From Tetradesmus obliquus (lineage: Eukaryota; Chlorophyta; Chlorophyceae; Sphaeropleales; Scenedesmaceae): a stretch of 64,000 bases of DNA. Location: positions 3,460,501-3,524,500 of the forward strand of contig CP126205.1 in the NCBI GenBank assembly GCA_030272155.1, in the 5' to 3' direction. The stretch's first letter is position 1. Every line of letters begins with the position of its first letter. The notes under the pieces are model-generated. The model had not been told where the DNA came from and searched no databases. It saw only the letters and a list, made by a program, of their open reading frames with translations. A program made the translations under genes and the position numbers. Shown piece after piece: positions 12,401-21,686 of the stretch.

Positions 12401-12951
12401 AGAAAGTTACAAGGGCTGACATAAATAACTGTGCACTTGCTCCTCAAAAAGATCCATTGAGAGAGTGAGGCAACCTGTTCCGCACTCACCCCACAGGTCT
12501 CTTGCACCAAGAGACACTGTCACACGACCATGCAGACAGCCCCCTGAGGGGCAGCCCCGAAAGGCATCCAGGACCTGACCGAGTGCCCAGACTCGGAAGC
12601 TTTCTCAGGCAAGAACCTTATTCACTAATTGCTGTCTGCCGCTGCCGTCCCTGCAGGTCCATCATCACCGCAGATGGTGAGCCAGCCCTCGGCCCCGACC
12701 GGCCTACCAGCGGCGTGTGCGGCGCGCCCATACGGCACGCAGCGCTGCAGTTTGTGCGGGCGGCCAGGCGCATCATAGACAGGCGGCAGCTGGGGCTGGC
12801 GCTGGTTGGGGTGGGCGGCGTGATGTGTGCGCAGCATGCGGTGGATATGTTGGAGGCTGGCGCTGATGTTGTGCAGAGTGCCACTGGAATGATGTGGCAC
12901 CCGTTGCTGGCACATGAGTACCACCAGCTAGTGCAGCAGCAAAGCAGGTGA
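9457..12951 (+). CDS. Class-1-like dihydroorotate dehydrogenase family flavoprotein, 367 aa, seven exons
   Basis: FMN-dependent TIM-barrel oxidoreductase of the DHOD family; the substrate is not proven (dihydroorotate, or a dihydropyrimidine-like compound). Exons 9457-9588, 9869-10069, 10404-10541, 10876-10972, 11205-11314, 11715-11845 and 12657-12951 join in phase on GT-AG borders and total 368 codons including TGA. The ATG at 9457 is the first Met after an in-frame stop at 9397. Visible motifs: WIDFLGYKVASRIGVPAGPL (about 38-57), YKTIRT, NSFGMPS (130-136), EANLSCPN (195-202), LLLKVGAF with Lys about 237, SGVCG, and GVGGV (321-325). The Cys in NLSCPN sits where class 1 enzymes carry their catalytic base; class 2 enzymes use Ser. 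No targeting peptide or membrane segment is evident. The last intron (11846-12656) contains two LINE tails. Start and exon structure are well supported; biochemical role is inferred. Confidence 0.88.
11301..12038 (+). repeat. Duplicated exon ends in the DHOD-family gene
   Basis: The donor end of exon 5 (ACTGGTGCAG/GT, 11305-11317) recurs at about 11403-11416. The donor end of exon 6 (GGGCTCAGCAG/GTGCGG, about 11829-11852) recurs at about 12000-12022. Both echoes lie in the downstream intron and keep the splice donor, as in the neighbouring transporter gene. Confidence 0.65.
12071..12178 (-). mobile_element. Degenerate LINE 3' tail in the last intron
   Basis: A T-run at 12071-12078 is followed by a diverged copy of the LINE 3' terminus (CTACAAGGGCTGGAC..., then a match to the ATTGAG..GAGGCAACCTGT region). 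It is more diverged than the array copies, hence older. No clear target-site duplication was seen. Confidence 0.6.
12385..12596 (-). mobile_element. 5'-truncated LINE tail in the last intron, with target-site duplication
   Basis: A T-run then about 200 bp of the LINE 3' UTR in minus orientation, matching the array copies with some divergence. It is flanked by a 10-bp duplication AAGCTTTCTC at 12375-12384 and 12597-12606, which marks it as an independent retrotransposition into the intron. Confidence 0.85.
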
Positions 12952-12965
12952 CCATCGCACCCCCT

Positions 12966-13187
12966 CACCCCACAGTTTTCTTGTACCAAGAGACGCTCTC
13001 ACCGGGCCCTGCAGACAGCCCCGTGAGGGGCAGCCCGGAAAGGCATCCAGGACTTGATCGAGTACCCAAACAGCGTCTCTGGGTACAAGAGAACTGAGGT
13101 TTGAGCGCGGAACAGGTTGCTTCATCCTCTCAATGGATCTGTTTGTGGAGCAAGTGCACAGTTATGTAGGTCAGCCCTTGTAACTTG
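12966..13187. mobile_element. Head-to-head pair of LINE 3' UTR fragments after the gene's stop codon
   Basis: A minus-oriented LINE fragment (about 12966-13070) abuts a plus-oriented one (about 13071-13187). The two form an inverted repeat whose arms around 12972-12997 and 13074-13098 can pair. The plus part ends near CCCTTGTAAC without a poly-A run and runs straight into the first satellite monomer. Confidence 0.65.
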
Positions 13188-15199
13188 CTTGACATGCAAA
13201 GGTAAGCGGAGCGGCCTTCGAATTGTCGCTGCGGTCGAATTTTCGGTCCAGCGCGCGCACCGGCCCATTTTGGAAAGGTGCTTGGTGGACATCGTGAAAG
13301 TATAATTATTGTTATAACTCTTTGTAAAATGTTGATATCTCAAAATTCAAGCCATACGAAAGTCCTGGCTGAAGGATGCGGGTTGGCAAGGGTGCCGGTG
13401 CACCGCCACTGGAAAGTCACTGGTCGGCTAAAAAAAAAAAGGTAAGCGGAGCGGCCTTCAAATTGTCGCTGCGGTCGAATTTTCGGTCCGGCGCGCGCAC
13501 CGGTACATTTTGGAAAGGTGCTTGGTGGACATCGTGAAAGTATAATTATTGTTATAACTCTTTGTAAAATGTTGATTACTCAAAATTCAAGCCATACGAA
13601 AGTCCTAGCTTTTTTTTATTGTTCGAAAGTCCTGGCTGAAGGATGCGGGTTGGCAAGGGTGCCGGTGCACCGCCACTGGAAGGTGCCGGTGCACCGCCAC
13701 TGGAAAGTCACTGGTCGGCTAAAAATCCTACTGGTCGCTTTTCTCCCGTACGTTCCGTCACCAAGCATGTGCGGCCTTCACCTGCCTAGGACCGACATGC
13801 AAAGGTAAGCGGAGCGGCCTTCAAATTGTCGCTGCGGTCGAATTTTCGGTCCAGTCACGGTCTGTCACACATCACAGGACGTCATTGCGCGACTGTGATT
13901 TTTTTTTGTTTGAAGCAAGAACGTTACAAGGGCTAACCAAAATAACTGTGCACTGGCTGAAGGATGCGGGTTGGCAAGGGTGCCGGTGCACCGCCACAGG
14001 AAAGTCACTGGTCGGCTAAAATTCCTACTGGTCGTTTTTCTCCCGTACGTTCCATCACCAAGCATGTGAGGCCTTCAATTGCTTAGGACCGACATGCAAA
14101 GGTAAGTGGAACGGCCTTCGAATTGTCGCTGCGGTCGAATTTGTGGTCCGGCGCGCGCACCGGCCCATTTTGGAAAGGTGCTTGGTGGACATCGCAAGTG
14201 CACAGTTATTTAGGTCAACCCTTGTAACGTTCTTGCTTCAAAAAAAAAAAAGTATAATTATTGTTATAACTCTTTGTAAAATGTTGATTTCTCAAAATTC
14301 AAGCCATACGAAAGTCCTGGCTGAAGGATGCGGGATGGCAAGGGTGCCGGTGCACCGCCACTGGAAAGTCACTGGTCGGCTAAAAATCCTACTGGTCGCT
14401 TTTCTCCCGTGCGTTCCGTCACCAAGCATGTGCGGCCTTCACCTGCCTAGGACCGACATGCAAAGGTAAGCGGAGCGGCCTTCGAATTGTTGCTGCGGTC
14501 GAATTTTCGGTCCGGCGCGCGCACCGGCCCATTTTGGAAAGGTGCTTGGTGGACATCGTGAAAGTATAAAGATTGTTATTACTCTTTGTAAAATGTTGAT
14601 TTCTCAAAATTCAAGCCATACGAAAGTCCTGGCTGAAGGATGCGGGTTGGCAAGGGTGCCGGTGCACCGCCACTGGAAAGTCACTGGTCGGCTAAAATTC
14701 CTACTGGTCGCTTTTCTCCCGTACGTTCCGTCACCAAGCATGTGCGGCCTTCACCTGCCTAGGACCGACATGCAAAGGTAAGCGGAGCGGCCTTCGAATT
14801 GTCGCTGCGGTCGAATTTTCGGTCCGGCGCGCGCACCGGCCCATTTTGGAAAGGTGCTTGGTGGACATCGTGAAAGTATAATTATTGTTATTACTCTTTG
14901 TAAAATGTTGATATCTCAAAATTCAAGCCATACGAAAGTCCTGGCTGAAGGATGCGGGTTGGCAAGGGTGCCGGTGCACCGCCACTGGAAAGTCACTGGT
15001 CGGCTAAAATTCCTACTGGTCGCTTTTCTCCCGTACATTCCGTCACCAAGCATGTGCGGCCTTCACCTGCCTAGGACCGACATGCAAAGGTAAGCGGAGC
15101 GGCCTTCGAATTGTCGCTGCGGTCGAATTTTCGGTCCGGCGCGCGCACCGGCCCATTTTGGAAAGGTGCTTGCTGGACATCGTGAAAGTATAATTATTG

Positions 15200-15298
15200 T
15201 TTTTTTTTTTTTTTTTTTTTTTTTTTGAAGCAAGAACGTTACAAGGGCGGACCTAAATAACCGTGCACTTGCTCCATAAAAAGATCCATTGAGAAAAA
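15200..15298 (-). mobile_element. Short LINE tail in a satellite monomer
   Basis: T-run (15200-15226) and about 70 bp of LINE 3' end, flanked by a duplication ATAATTATTGTT at 15190-15201 and 15299-15310. The same insertion recurs at about 30942-31040 through duplication of the surrounding array. Confidence 0.85.
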
Positions 15299-15679
15299 AT
15301 AATTATTGTTATTACTCTTTGTAAAATGTTGATTTCTCAAAATTCAAGCCATACGAAAGTCCTGGCTGAAGGATGCGGGTTGGCAAGGGTGCCGGTGCAC
15401 CGCCACTGGAAAGTCACTGGTCGGCTAAAATTCCTACTGGTCGCTTTTCTCCCGTACGTTCCGTCACCAAGCATGTGCGGCCTTCACCTGCCTAGGACCG
15501 ACATGCAAAGGTAAGCGGAGCGGCCTTCGAATTGTCGCTGCGGTCGAATTTTCGGTCCGGCGCGCGCACCGGCCCATTTTGGAAAGGTGCTTGGTGGACA
15601 TCGTGAAAGTAAAATTATTGTTATAACTCTTTGTAAAATGTTGATATCTCAAAATTTAAGCCATACGAAAGTCCTGGCT

Positions 15680-15727
15680 TTTTTTTTTTTGAAGCAAGAA
15701 CGTTACTGCTTTCTTTATTTTATTGTT
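15680..15727 (-). mobile_element. Very short LINE tail in a satellite monomer
   Basis: T-run, 16 bp of LINE terminus (GAAGCAAGAACGTTAC), and about 20 bp of unrelated T-rich sequence, flanked by a 14-bp duplication CGAAAGTCCTGGCT at 15666-15679 and 15728-15741. The same event recurs near 31430, 34000, 36935, 39970, 48040, 51570, 55100, 56145, 60892 and 63723. Confidence 0.82.
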
Positions 15728-17940
15728 CGAAAGTCCTGGCTGAAGGATGCGGGTTGGCAAGGGTGCCGGTGCACCGCCACTGGAAAGTCACTGGTCGGCT
15801 AAAATTCCTACTGGTCGCTTTTCTCCCGTACGTTCCGTCACCAAGCATGTGCGGCCTTCACCTGCCTAGGACCGACATGCAAAGGTAAGCGGAGCGGCCT
15901 TCGAATTGTCGCTGCGGTCGAATTTTCGGTCCGGCGCGCGCACCGGCCCATTTTGGAAAGGTGCTTGGAGGACATCGTGAAAATATAATTATTGTTATTA
16001 CTCTTTGTAAAATGTTGATTACTCAAAATTCAAGCCATACGAAAGTCCTGGCTGAAGGATGCGGGTTGGCAAGGGTGCCGGGGCACCGCCACTGGAAAGT
16101 CACTGGTCGGCTAAAAATCCTACTGGTCGCTTTTCTCCCGTGCGTTCCGTCACCAAGCATGTGCGGCCTTCACCTGCCTAGGACCGACATGCAAAGGTAA
16201 GCGGAGCGGCCTTCGAATTGTCGCTGCGGTCGAATTTTCGGTCCGGCGCGCGCACCGGCCCATTTTGGAAAGGTGCTTGGTGGACATCGTGAAAGTATAA
16301 TTATTGTTATTACTCTTTGTAAAATGTTGATTACTCAAAATTCAAGCCATACGAAAGTCCTGGCTGAAGGATGCGGGTTGGCAAGGGTGCCGGTGCACCG
16401 CCACTGGAAAGTCACTGGTCGGCTAAAAATCCTACTGGTCGCTTTTCTCCCGTACGTTCCGTCACCAAGCATGTGCGGCCTTCACCTGCCTAGGACCGAC
16501 ATGCAAAGGTAAGCGGAGCGGCCTTCGAATTGTCGCTGCGGCCGAATTTTCGGTCCGGCGCGCGCACCGGCCCATTTTGGACAGGTGCTTGGTGGACATC
16601 GTGAAAGTATAATTATTGTTATAACTCTTTGTAAAATGTTGATTACTCAAAATTCAAGCCATACGAAAGTCCTAGCTTTTTTTTATTGTTCGAAAGTCCT
16701 GGCTGAAGGATGCGGGTTGGCAAGGGTGCCGGTGCACCGCCACTGGAAGGTGCCGGTGCACCGCCACTGGAAAGTCACTGGTCGGCTAAAATTCCTACTG
16801 GTCGCTTTTCTCCCGTACGTTCCGTCACCAAGCATGTGCGGCCTTCACCTGCCTAGGACCGACATGCAAAGGTAAGCGGAGCGGCCTTCAAATTGTCGCT
16901 GCGGTCGAATTTTCGGTCCAGTCACGGTCTGTCACACATCACAGGACGTCATTGCGCGACTGTGATTTTTTTTTGTTTGAAGCAAGAACGTTACAAGGGC
17001 TAACCAAAATAACTGTGCACTGGCTGAAGGATGCGGGTTGGCAAGGGTGCCGGTGCACCGCCACAGGAAAGTCACTGGTCGGCTAAAATTCCTACTGGTC
17101 GTTTTTCTCCCGTACGTTCCATCACCAAGCATGTGAGGCCTTCACCTGCCTAGGACCGACATGCAAAGGTAAGCGGAGCGGCCTTCGAATTGTTGCTGCG
17201 GTCGAATTTTCGGTCCGGCGCGCGCACCGGCCCATTTTGGAAAGGTGCTTGGTGGACATCGTGAAAGTATAAAGATTGTTATTACTCTTTGTAAAATGTT
17301 GATTTCTCAAAATTCAAGCCATACGAAAGTCCTGGCTGAAGGATGCGGGTTGGCAAGGGTGCCGGTGCACCGCCACTGGAAAGTCACTGGTCGGCTAAAA
17401 TTCCTACTGGTCGCTTTTCTCCCGTACGTTCCGTCACCAAGCATGTGCGGCCTTCACCTGCCTAGGACCGACATGCAAAGGTAAGCGGAGCGGCCTTCGA
17501 ATTGTCGCTGCGGTCGAATTTTCGGTCCGGCGCGCGCACCGGCCCATTTTGGAAAGGTGCTTGGTGGACATCGTGAAAGTATAATTATTGTTATAACTCT
17601 TTGTAAAATGTTGATTACTCAAAATTCAAGCCATACGAAAGTCCTAGCTTTTTTTTATTGTTCGAAAGTCCTGGCTGAAGGATGCGGGTTGGCAAGGGTG
17701 CCGGTGCACCGCCACTGGAAAGTCACTGGTCGGCTAAAATTCCTACTGGTCGCTTTTCTCCCGTACGTTCCGTCACCAAGCATGTGAGGCCTTCATTTGC
17801 TTAGGACCGACATGCAAAGGTAAGCGGAGCGGCCTTCGAATTGTCGCTGCGGTCGAATTTTCGGTCCAGTCACGGTCTGTCACACATCACAGGACGTCAT
17901 TGCGCGACTGTGATTTTTTTTGTTTGAAGCAAGAACGTTA

Positions 17941-18736
17941 TTTTTTTTTTTTTTTTTTTTGAAGCAAGCACGTTACAAGGGCGGACCTAAATAACTGTGC
18001 ACTTGCTCCATAAAAAGATCCATTGAGAGAATGAGGCAACCTGTTCCGCACTCACTCCACAGGTCTCTTGTACCAAGAGACGCTGTCACACGATCATGCA
18101 GACAGCCCCTTGCGGAGCAGCCCCGAAAGGCATCCAGGACCTGACCGAGTGCCCAGACTCCACTAAACTCACAGTCGCGCAATGACGTCCTGTGATGTGT
18201 GACAGACCGTGACTGGCCATTGAATCAAAATCCGTCCATGGCGCAACTGTCAGCTATCACTCCATGGCGACTTGCACACCTCTAAAAGCTGCACTTTACA
18301 GGCAGCATTACGACACCTACACAAGACGCCTATTAATAGGTGACGGATTGTCGACACAGACAATCCCCACCTGACTATTCATGGACTCTCCACTTCATGC
18401 AAAGCACATCCTGCTACTGACCGAACACACCCCTATGAGATATGTGGCATCCTGTAGGAAATGACACCACCTCAGGCACACAAAGCCACACACACACAAA
18501 CTTATCCACACATGCTGCACACATCCTCGTACTCTGCTACCCACACGCACGCATACATAACGTACTCTGCTACCCACTCACATGCATACATAACGTATCC
18601 CGGCCATCAACTTAGCCTTTGCCATACTATTTTGCAACACATCACAACGAGGAACGACGGCCACTACTCCAACGAATGCATTGTACACCCTGCCCGAACC
18701 GTCAAAACAGACCACCACGCCTCGTAGACCCGTGCG
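17941..18736 (-). mobile_element. 5'-truncated LINE copy (3' UTR only)
   Basis: A T-run (17941-17960) followed by about 775 bp of LINE 3' UTR, ending at the GACCCGTGC just short of the ORF2 stop region. The flanks share TTGAAGCAAGAACGTTA (left, ending 17940; right, about 18756-18773), so the element landed inside an earlier LINE tail. It differs from the 19.4-kb copy at several positions and belongs to another sub-lineage. Confidence 0.82.
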
Positions 18737-18773
18737 TTTTTTTTTTTTTTTTTTTTGAAGCAAGAACGTTACA

Positions 18774-19343
18774 AGGGCTAACCAAAATAACTGTGCACTG
18801 GCTGAAGGATGCGGGTTGGCAAGGGTGCCGGTGCACCGCCACTGGAAAGTCACTGGTCGGCTAAAATTCCTACTGGTCGTTTTTCTCCCGTACGTTCCAT
18901 CACCAAGCATGTGAGGCCTTCAATTGCTTAGGACCGACATGCAAAGGTAAGCGGAGCGGCCTTCGAATTGTCGCTGCGGTCGAATTTTCGGTCCGGCGCG
19001 CGCACCGGCCCATTTTGGAAAGGTGCTTGGTGGACATCGTGAAAGTATAATTATTGTTATTACTCTTTGTAAAATGTTGATATCTCAAAATTCAAGCCAT
19101 ACGAAAGTCCTGGCTGAAGGATGCGGGTTGGCAAGGGTGCCGGTGCACCGCCACTGGAAAGTCACTGGTCGGCTAAAATTCCTACTGGTCGCTTTTCTCC
19201 CGTACGTTCCGTCACCAAGCATGTGCGGCCTTCACCTGCCTAGGACCGACATGCAAAGGTAAGCGGAGCGGCCTTCAAATTGTCGCTGCGGTCGAATTTT
19301 CGGTCCAGTCACGGTCTGTCACACATCACAGGACGTCATTGCG
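18774..19343 (+). repeat. Satellite block 2
   Basis: Remainder of a short LINE tail (to about 18797), then nearly two 312-bp monomers, ending in a LINE 3' UTR fragment (about 19304-19351) where the large LINE copy begins. Confidence 0.85.
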
Positions 19344-19392
19344 CGACTGTGATTTTTTTTTTTTTTTTTTTTTTTTTGTTTGAAGCAAGAAC

Positions 19393-19425
<33 letters not shown>

Positions 19426-19526
19426 AAGCAAGAACGTTACAAGGGCTGACCTAAATAACTGTGCACTTGCTCCATAAAAAGATCCATTGAGAGAGTGAGG
19501 CAACCTGTTCCGCACTCACTCCACAG

Positions 19527-19545
19527 GTCTCTTGTACCAAGAGAC
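19527..19545 (-). other. Conserved hairpin near the LINE 3' end
   Basis: GTCTCTTGTACCAAGAGAC: 8-bp perfect stem, 3-base loop, about 100 nt before the poly-A start on the LINE sense strand. It is kept in nearly every copy long enough to include it. A role in recognition by the reverse transcriptase is possible but is inference. Confidence 0.6.
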
Positions 19546-19793
19546 GCTGTCACACGATCATGCAGACAGCCCCTTGCGGAGCAGCCCCGAAAGGCATCCA
19601 GGACCTGACCGAGTGCCCAGACTCCACTAAAATCACAGTCGCGCAATGACGTCCTGTGATGTGTGACATACCGTGACTGGCCCTTGAAACAAAATCTGTC
19701 CATGGCGTAACTGTCAGCTATCACTGCATGGTGACTTGTACACCTCTACAAGCTGCACTTTACATGGCAGCATTACGACACCTACACAAGACG

Positions 19794-19831
19794 CCTATTA
19801 ATAGGTGACGGATTGTCGACACAGACAATCC
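19794..19831 (-). other. Palindrome and stem-loop in LINE 3' UTR
   Basis: A 12-bp palindrome CCTATTAATAGG (19794-19805) is followed by a stem-loop with arms GGATTGTC (19810-19817) and GACAATCC (19824-19831). Both are conserved in the copies at about 18.3, 28.5, 45.2, 58.3 and 63.1 kb. Confidence 0.55.
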
Positions 19832-20212
19832 CCACCTGACTATTCATTGACTCTCCACTTCATGCAAAGCACATCCTGCTACTGACCGAACATACACCTA
19901 TGAGATATGTGGCATTCTGTAGGAAATGACACCACCTCAGGCACACAAAGCCACACACACACAAACTAATCCACACATGCTGCACACATCCTCGTACACT
20001 GCTACCCACACGCACGCATACATAACGTACTCTGCTACCCACTCACATGCATACATAACGTATCCCGGCCATCAACTTAGCCTTTGCCATACTATTTTGC
20101 AACACATCACAACGAGGAACGACGGCCACTACTCCAACGAATGCATTGTACCCCCCGCCCGAACCGTCAAAACAGACCACCACGCCTCTTAGACCCGTGC
20201 CCAATCCATCCC

Positions 20213-21635
20213 TCACATGCCAGCCGCGCTGGCCCGAACCTTGATGCGCCCATTTGCGCCCATCCTATACAGTGCTCCCCACTTCTGCTCAAAGTCAACA
20301 AGTTTGATCTCAGGCGACCTTCCCTGCAGCCATGCAAACGGTATCCCACAACCTATCCTAACATCTACTTCCACCCTATCCCACTCCCTCTGAATTTGCT
20401 GCCGCAGCTCTGCCAGAAACCTACACGCCACAGCCTTAGCAGCGTATGATGAGCTGCCCGGCTCGCCAGTTGTACCCCGTTGACTGCCCATGCTGCTGCT
20501 GTTGCTGCTGCTGTCCTCTGCATCGCTGATGCCGTGGCTCTGAGATTGAGAATTGCTGCCTGCATTGCGGCTGCCGCTGCCATCGCTGCCATCTGCACTG
20601 GCCACAATCACGCCAGCCCTGATGCTGCTGCAGCGCACCACCCAAATGGACTCCAGCAGCAGCAGACGCAGCTGCGTCCACATCTGCTGCTGCCCTGCTG
20701 GCGGGGCCCACACACTGAAGTCATCCAGCAGCAGCAGACGGCTGTTATTAACAGGGACCACTGCTCCGGGCTGCACACGCTGCCACACCTGTTGCGCGTA
20801 CCACTGCCACGCTGCTGCAGCTACAGGGCACTCCACTAACAAGTGGGTGAGGGTCTCCAGTTGCTGCGGCTGCTGGCACTGCTGTGCTGGGCAGGTAAAG
20901 TGAGCCGGCGCGTGTCTGCTGGATGCCAGCATGCGCCGTGCGCCTACCTTCACTCCTGCATGCAGAAGCCGCCAGCCAAACACTCGCAGCCGCCTCGGCA
21001 GCTGGGTGTCTTTTAGCCGCTGATAACTCGCCACCCAGCGGTGCTGCATGGCATTGGCAGCACCCATGGAGTGAGTGATCGGGTCCAGTAGATCATTGTG
21101 TGCTGGGCAGCTGATGCGCTGCTGTTGCTGCTCCTGTTGCTGCCGTTGAGCCGTGACTACTGCTGCTGCTGTTGCCGCGCGCTGTCTTGGCAGCTCCCGC
21201 TCCCTGGACGGATCCATCCAGGACGCATGGTAAGCCGCCATCATAGCTGCGTCGCTAAACCGCTGGCTGCCACTGCTGCTGCTGCTACGATTGCCAGGCG
21301 CCTCGCTATTTTGCTGCATTTGCTGGAAGGACCGTTTCTGAGCTGCCTCCATCTCCTGCAAGCCGTCCTGTGGCGCCTCAGCACCCAGGCGGTTGCGCCA
21401 CAGGCGCGGGCGCATGCCGACACCTGATAGCCATCCCTCTTTGCACTGCCGACTGCATTGCTCCTGCAGCAGCCTGCATGTTGCCACCTTTGGCGTGAAC
21501 TGCAGCAAGCTGACAGCAAACCCCATCCCCCATACACTAGGATCTACGCGAATGTCTGCCCAAGCCCCCACCAGGTACCATGACGGCGTGCTTCGCGATT
21601 GCTGCTGCTGCTGCTGTTGCTGGTGCTGTCCTTGG

Positions 21636-21686
<51 letters not shown>

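Larger units (their letters stand above)
13188..17923 (+). repeat. 312-bp satellite array, block 1
   Basis: Tandem monomers of 312 bp; reference monomer 14777-15088, next unit starts at 15089. Each monomer starts GGTAAGCGGAGCGGCC, has a GC-rich part with GGCGCGCGC, an AT-rich middle of about 70 bp, a CGGTGCACCG palindrome, and ends CATGCAAA. Monomers are nearly identical, with variants in the AT-rich part (TATCTC, TTACTC, TTTCTC). The block contains short LINE tails and an internal duplication of GGTGCCGGTGCACCGCCAC-type sequence near 13675-13705. No gene is seen. Confidence 0.93.

Noticed and set aside
18461-18727. 88-codon frame (HTQTYPHMLHT type) found at five LINE copies
   Set aside because: It is antisense within the LINE 3' UTR, made of CA-rich simple sequence, and the frame is present only because the UTR is copied.
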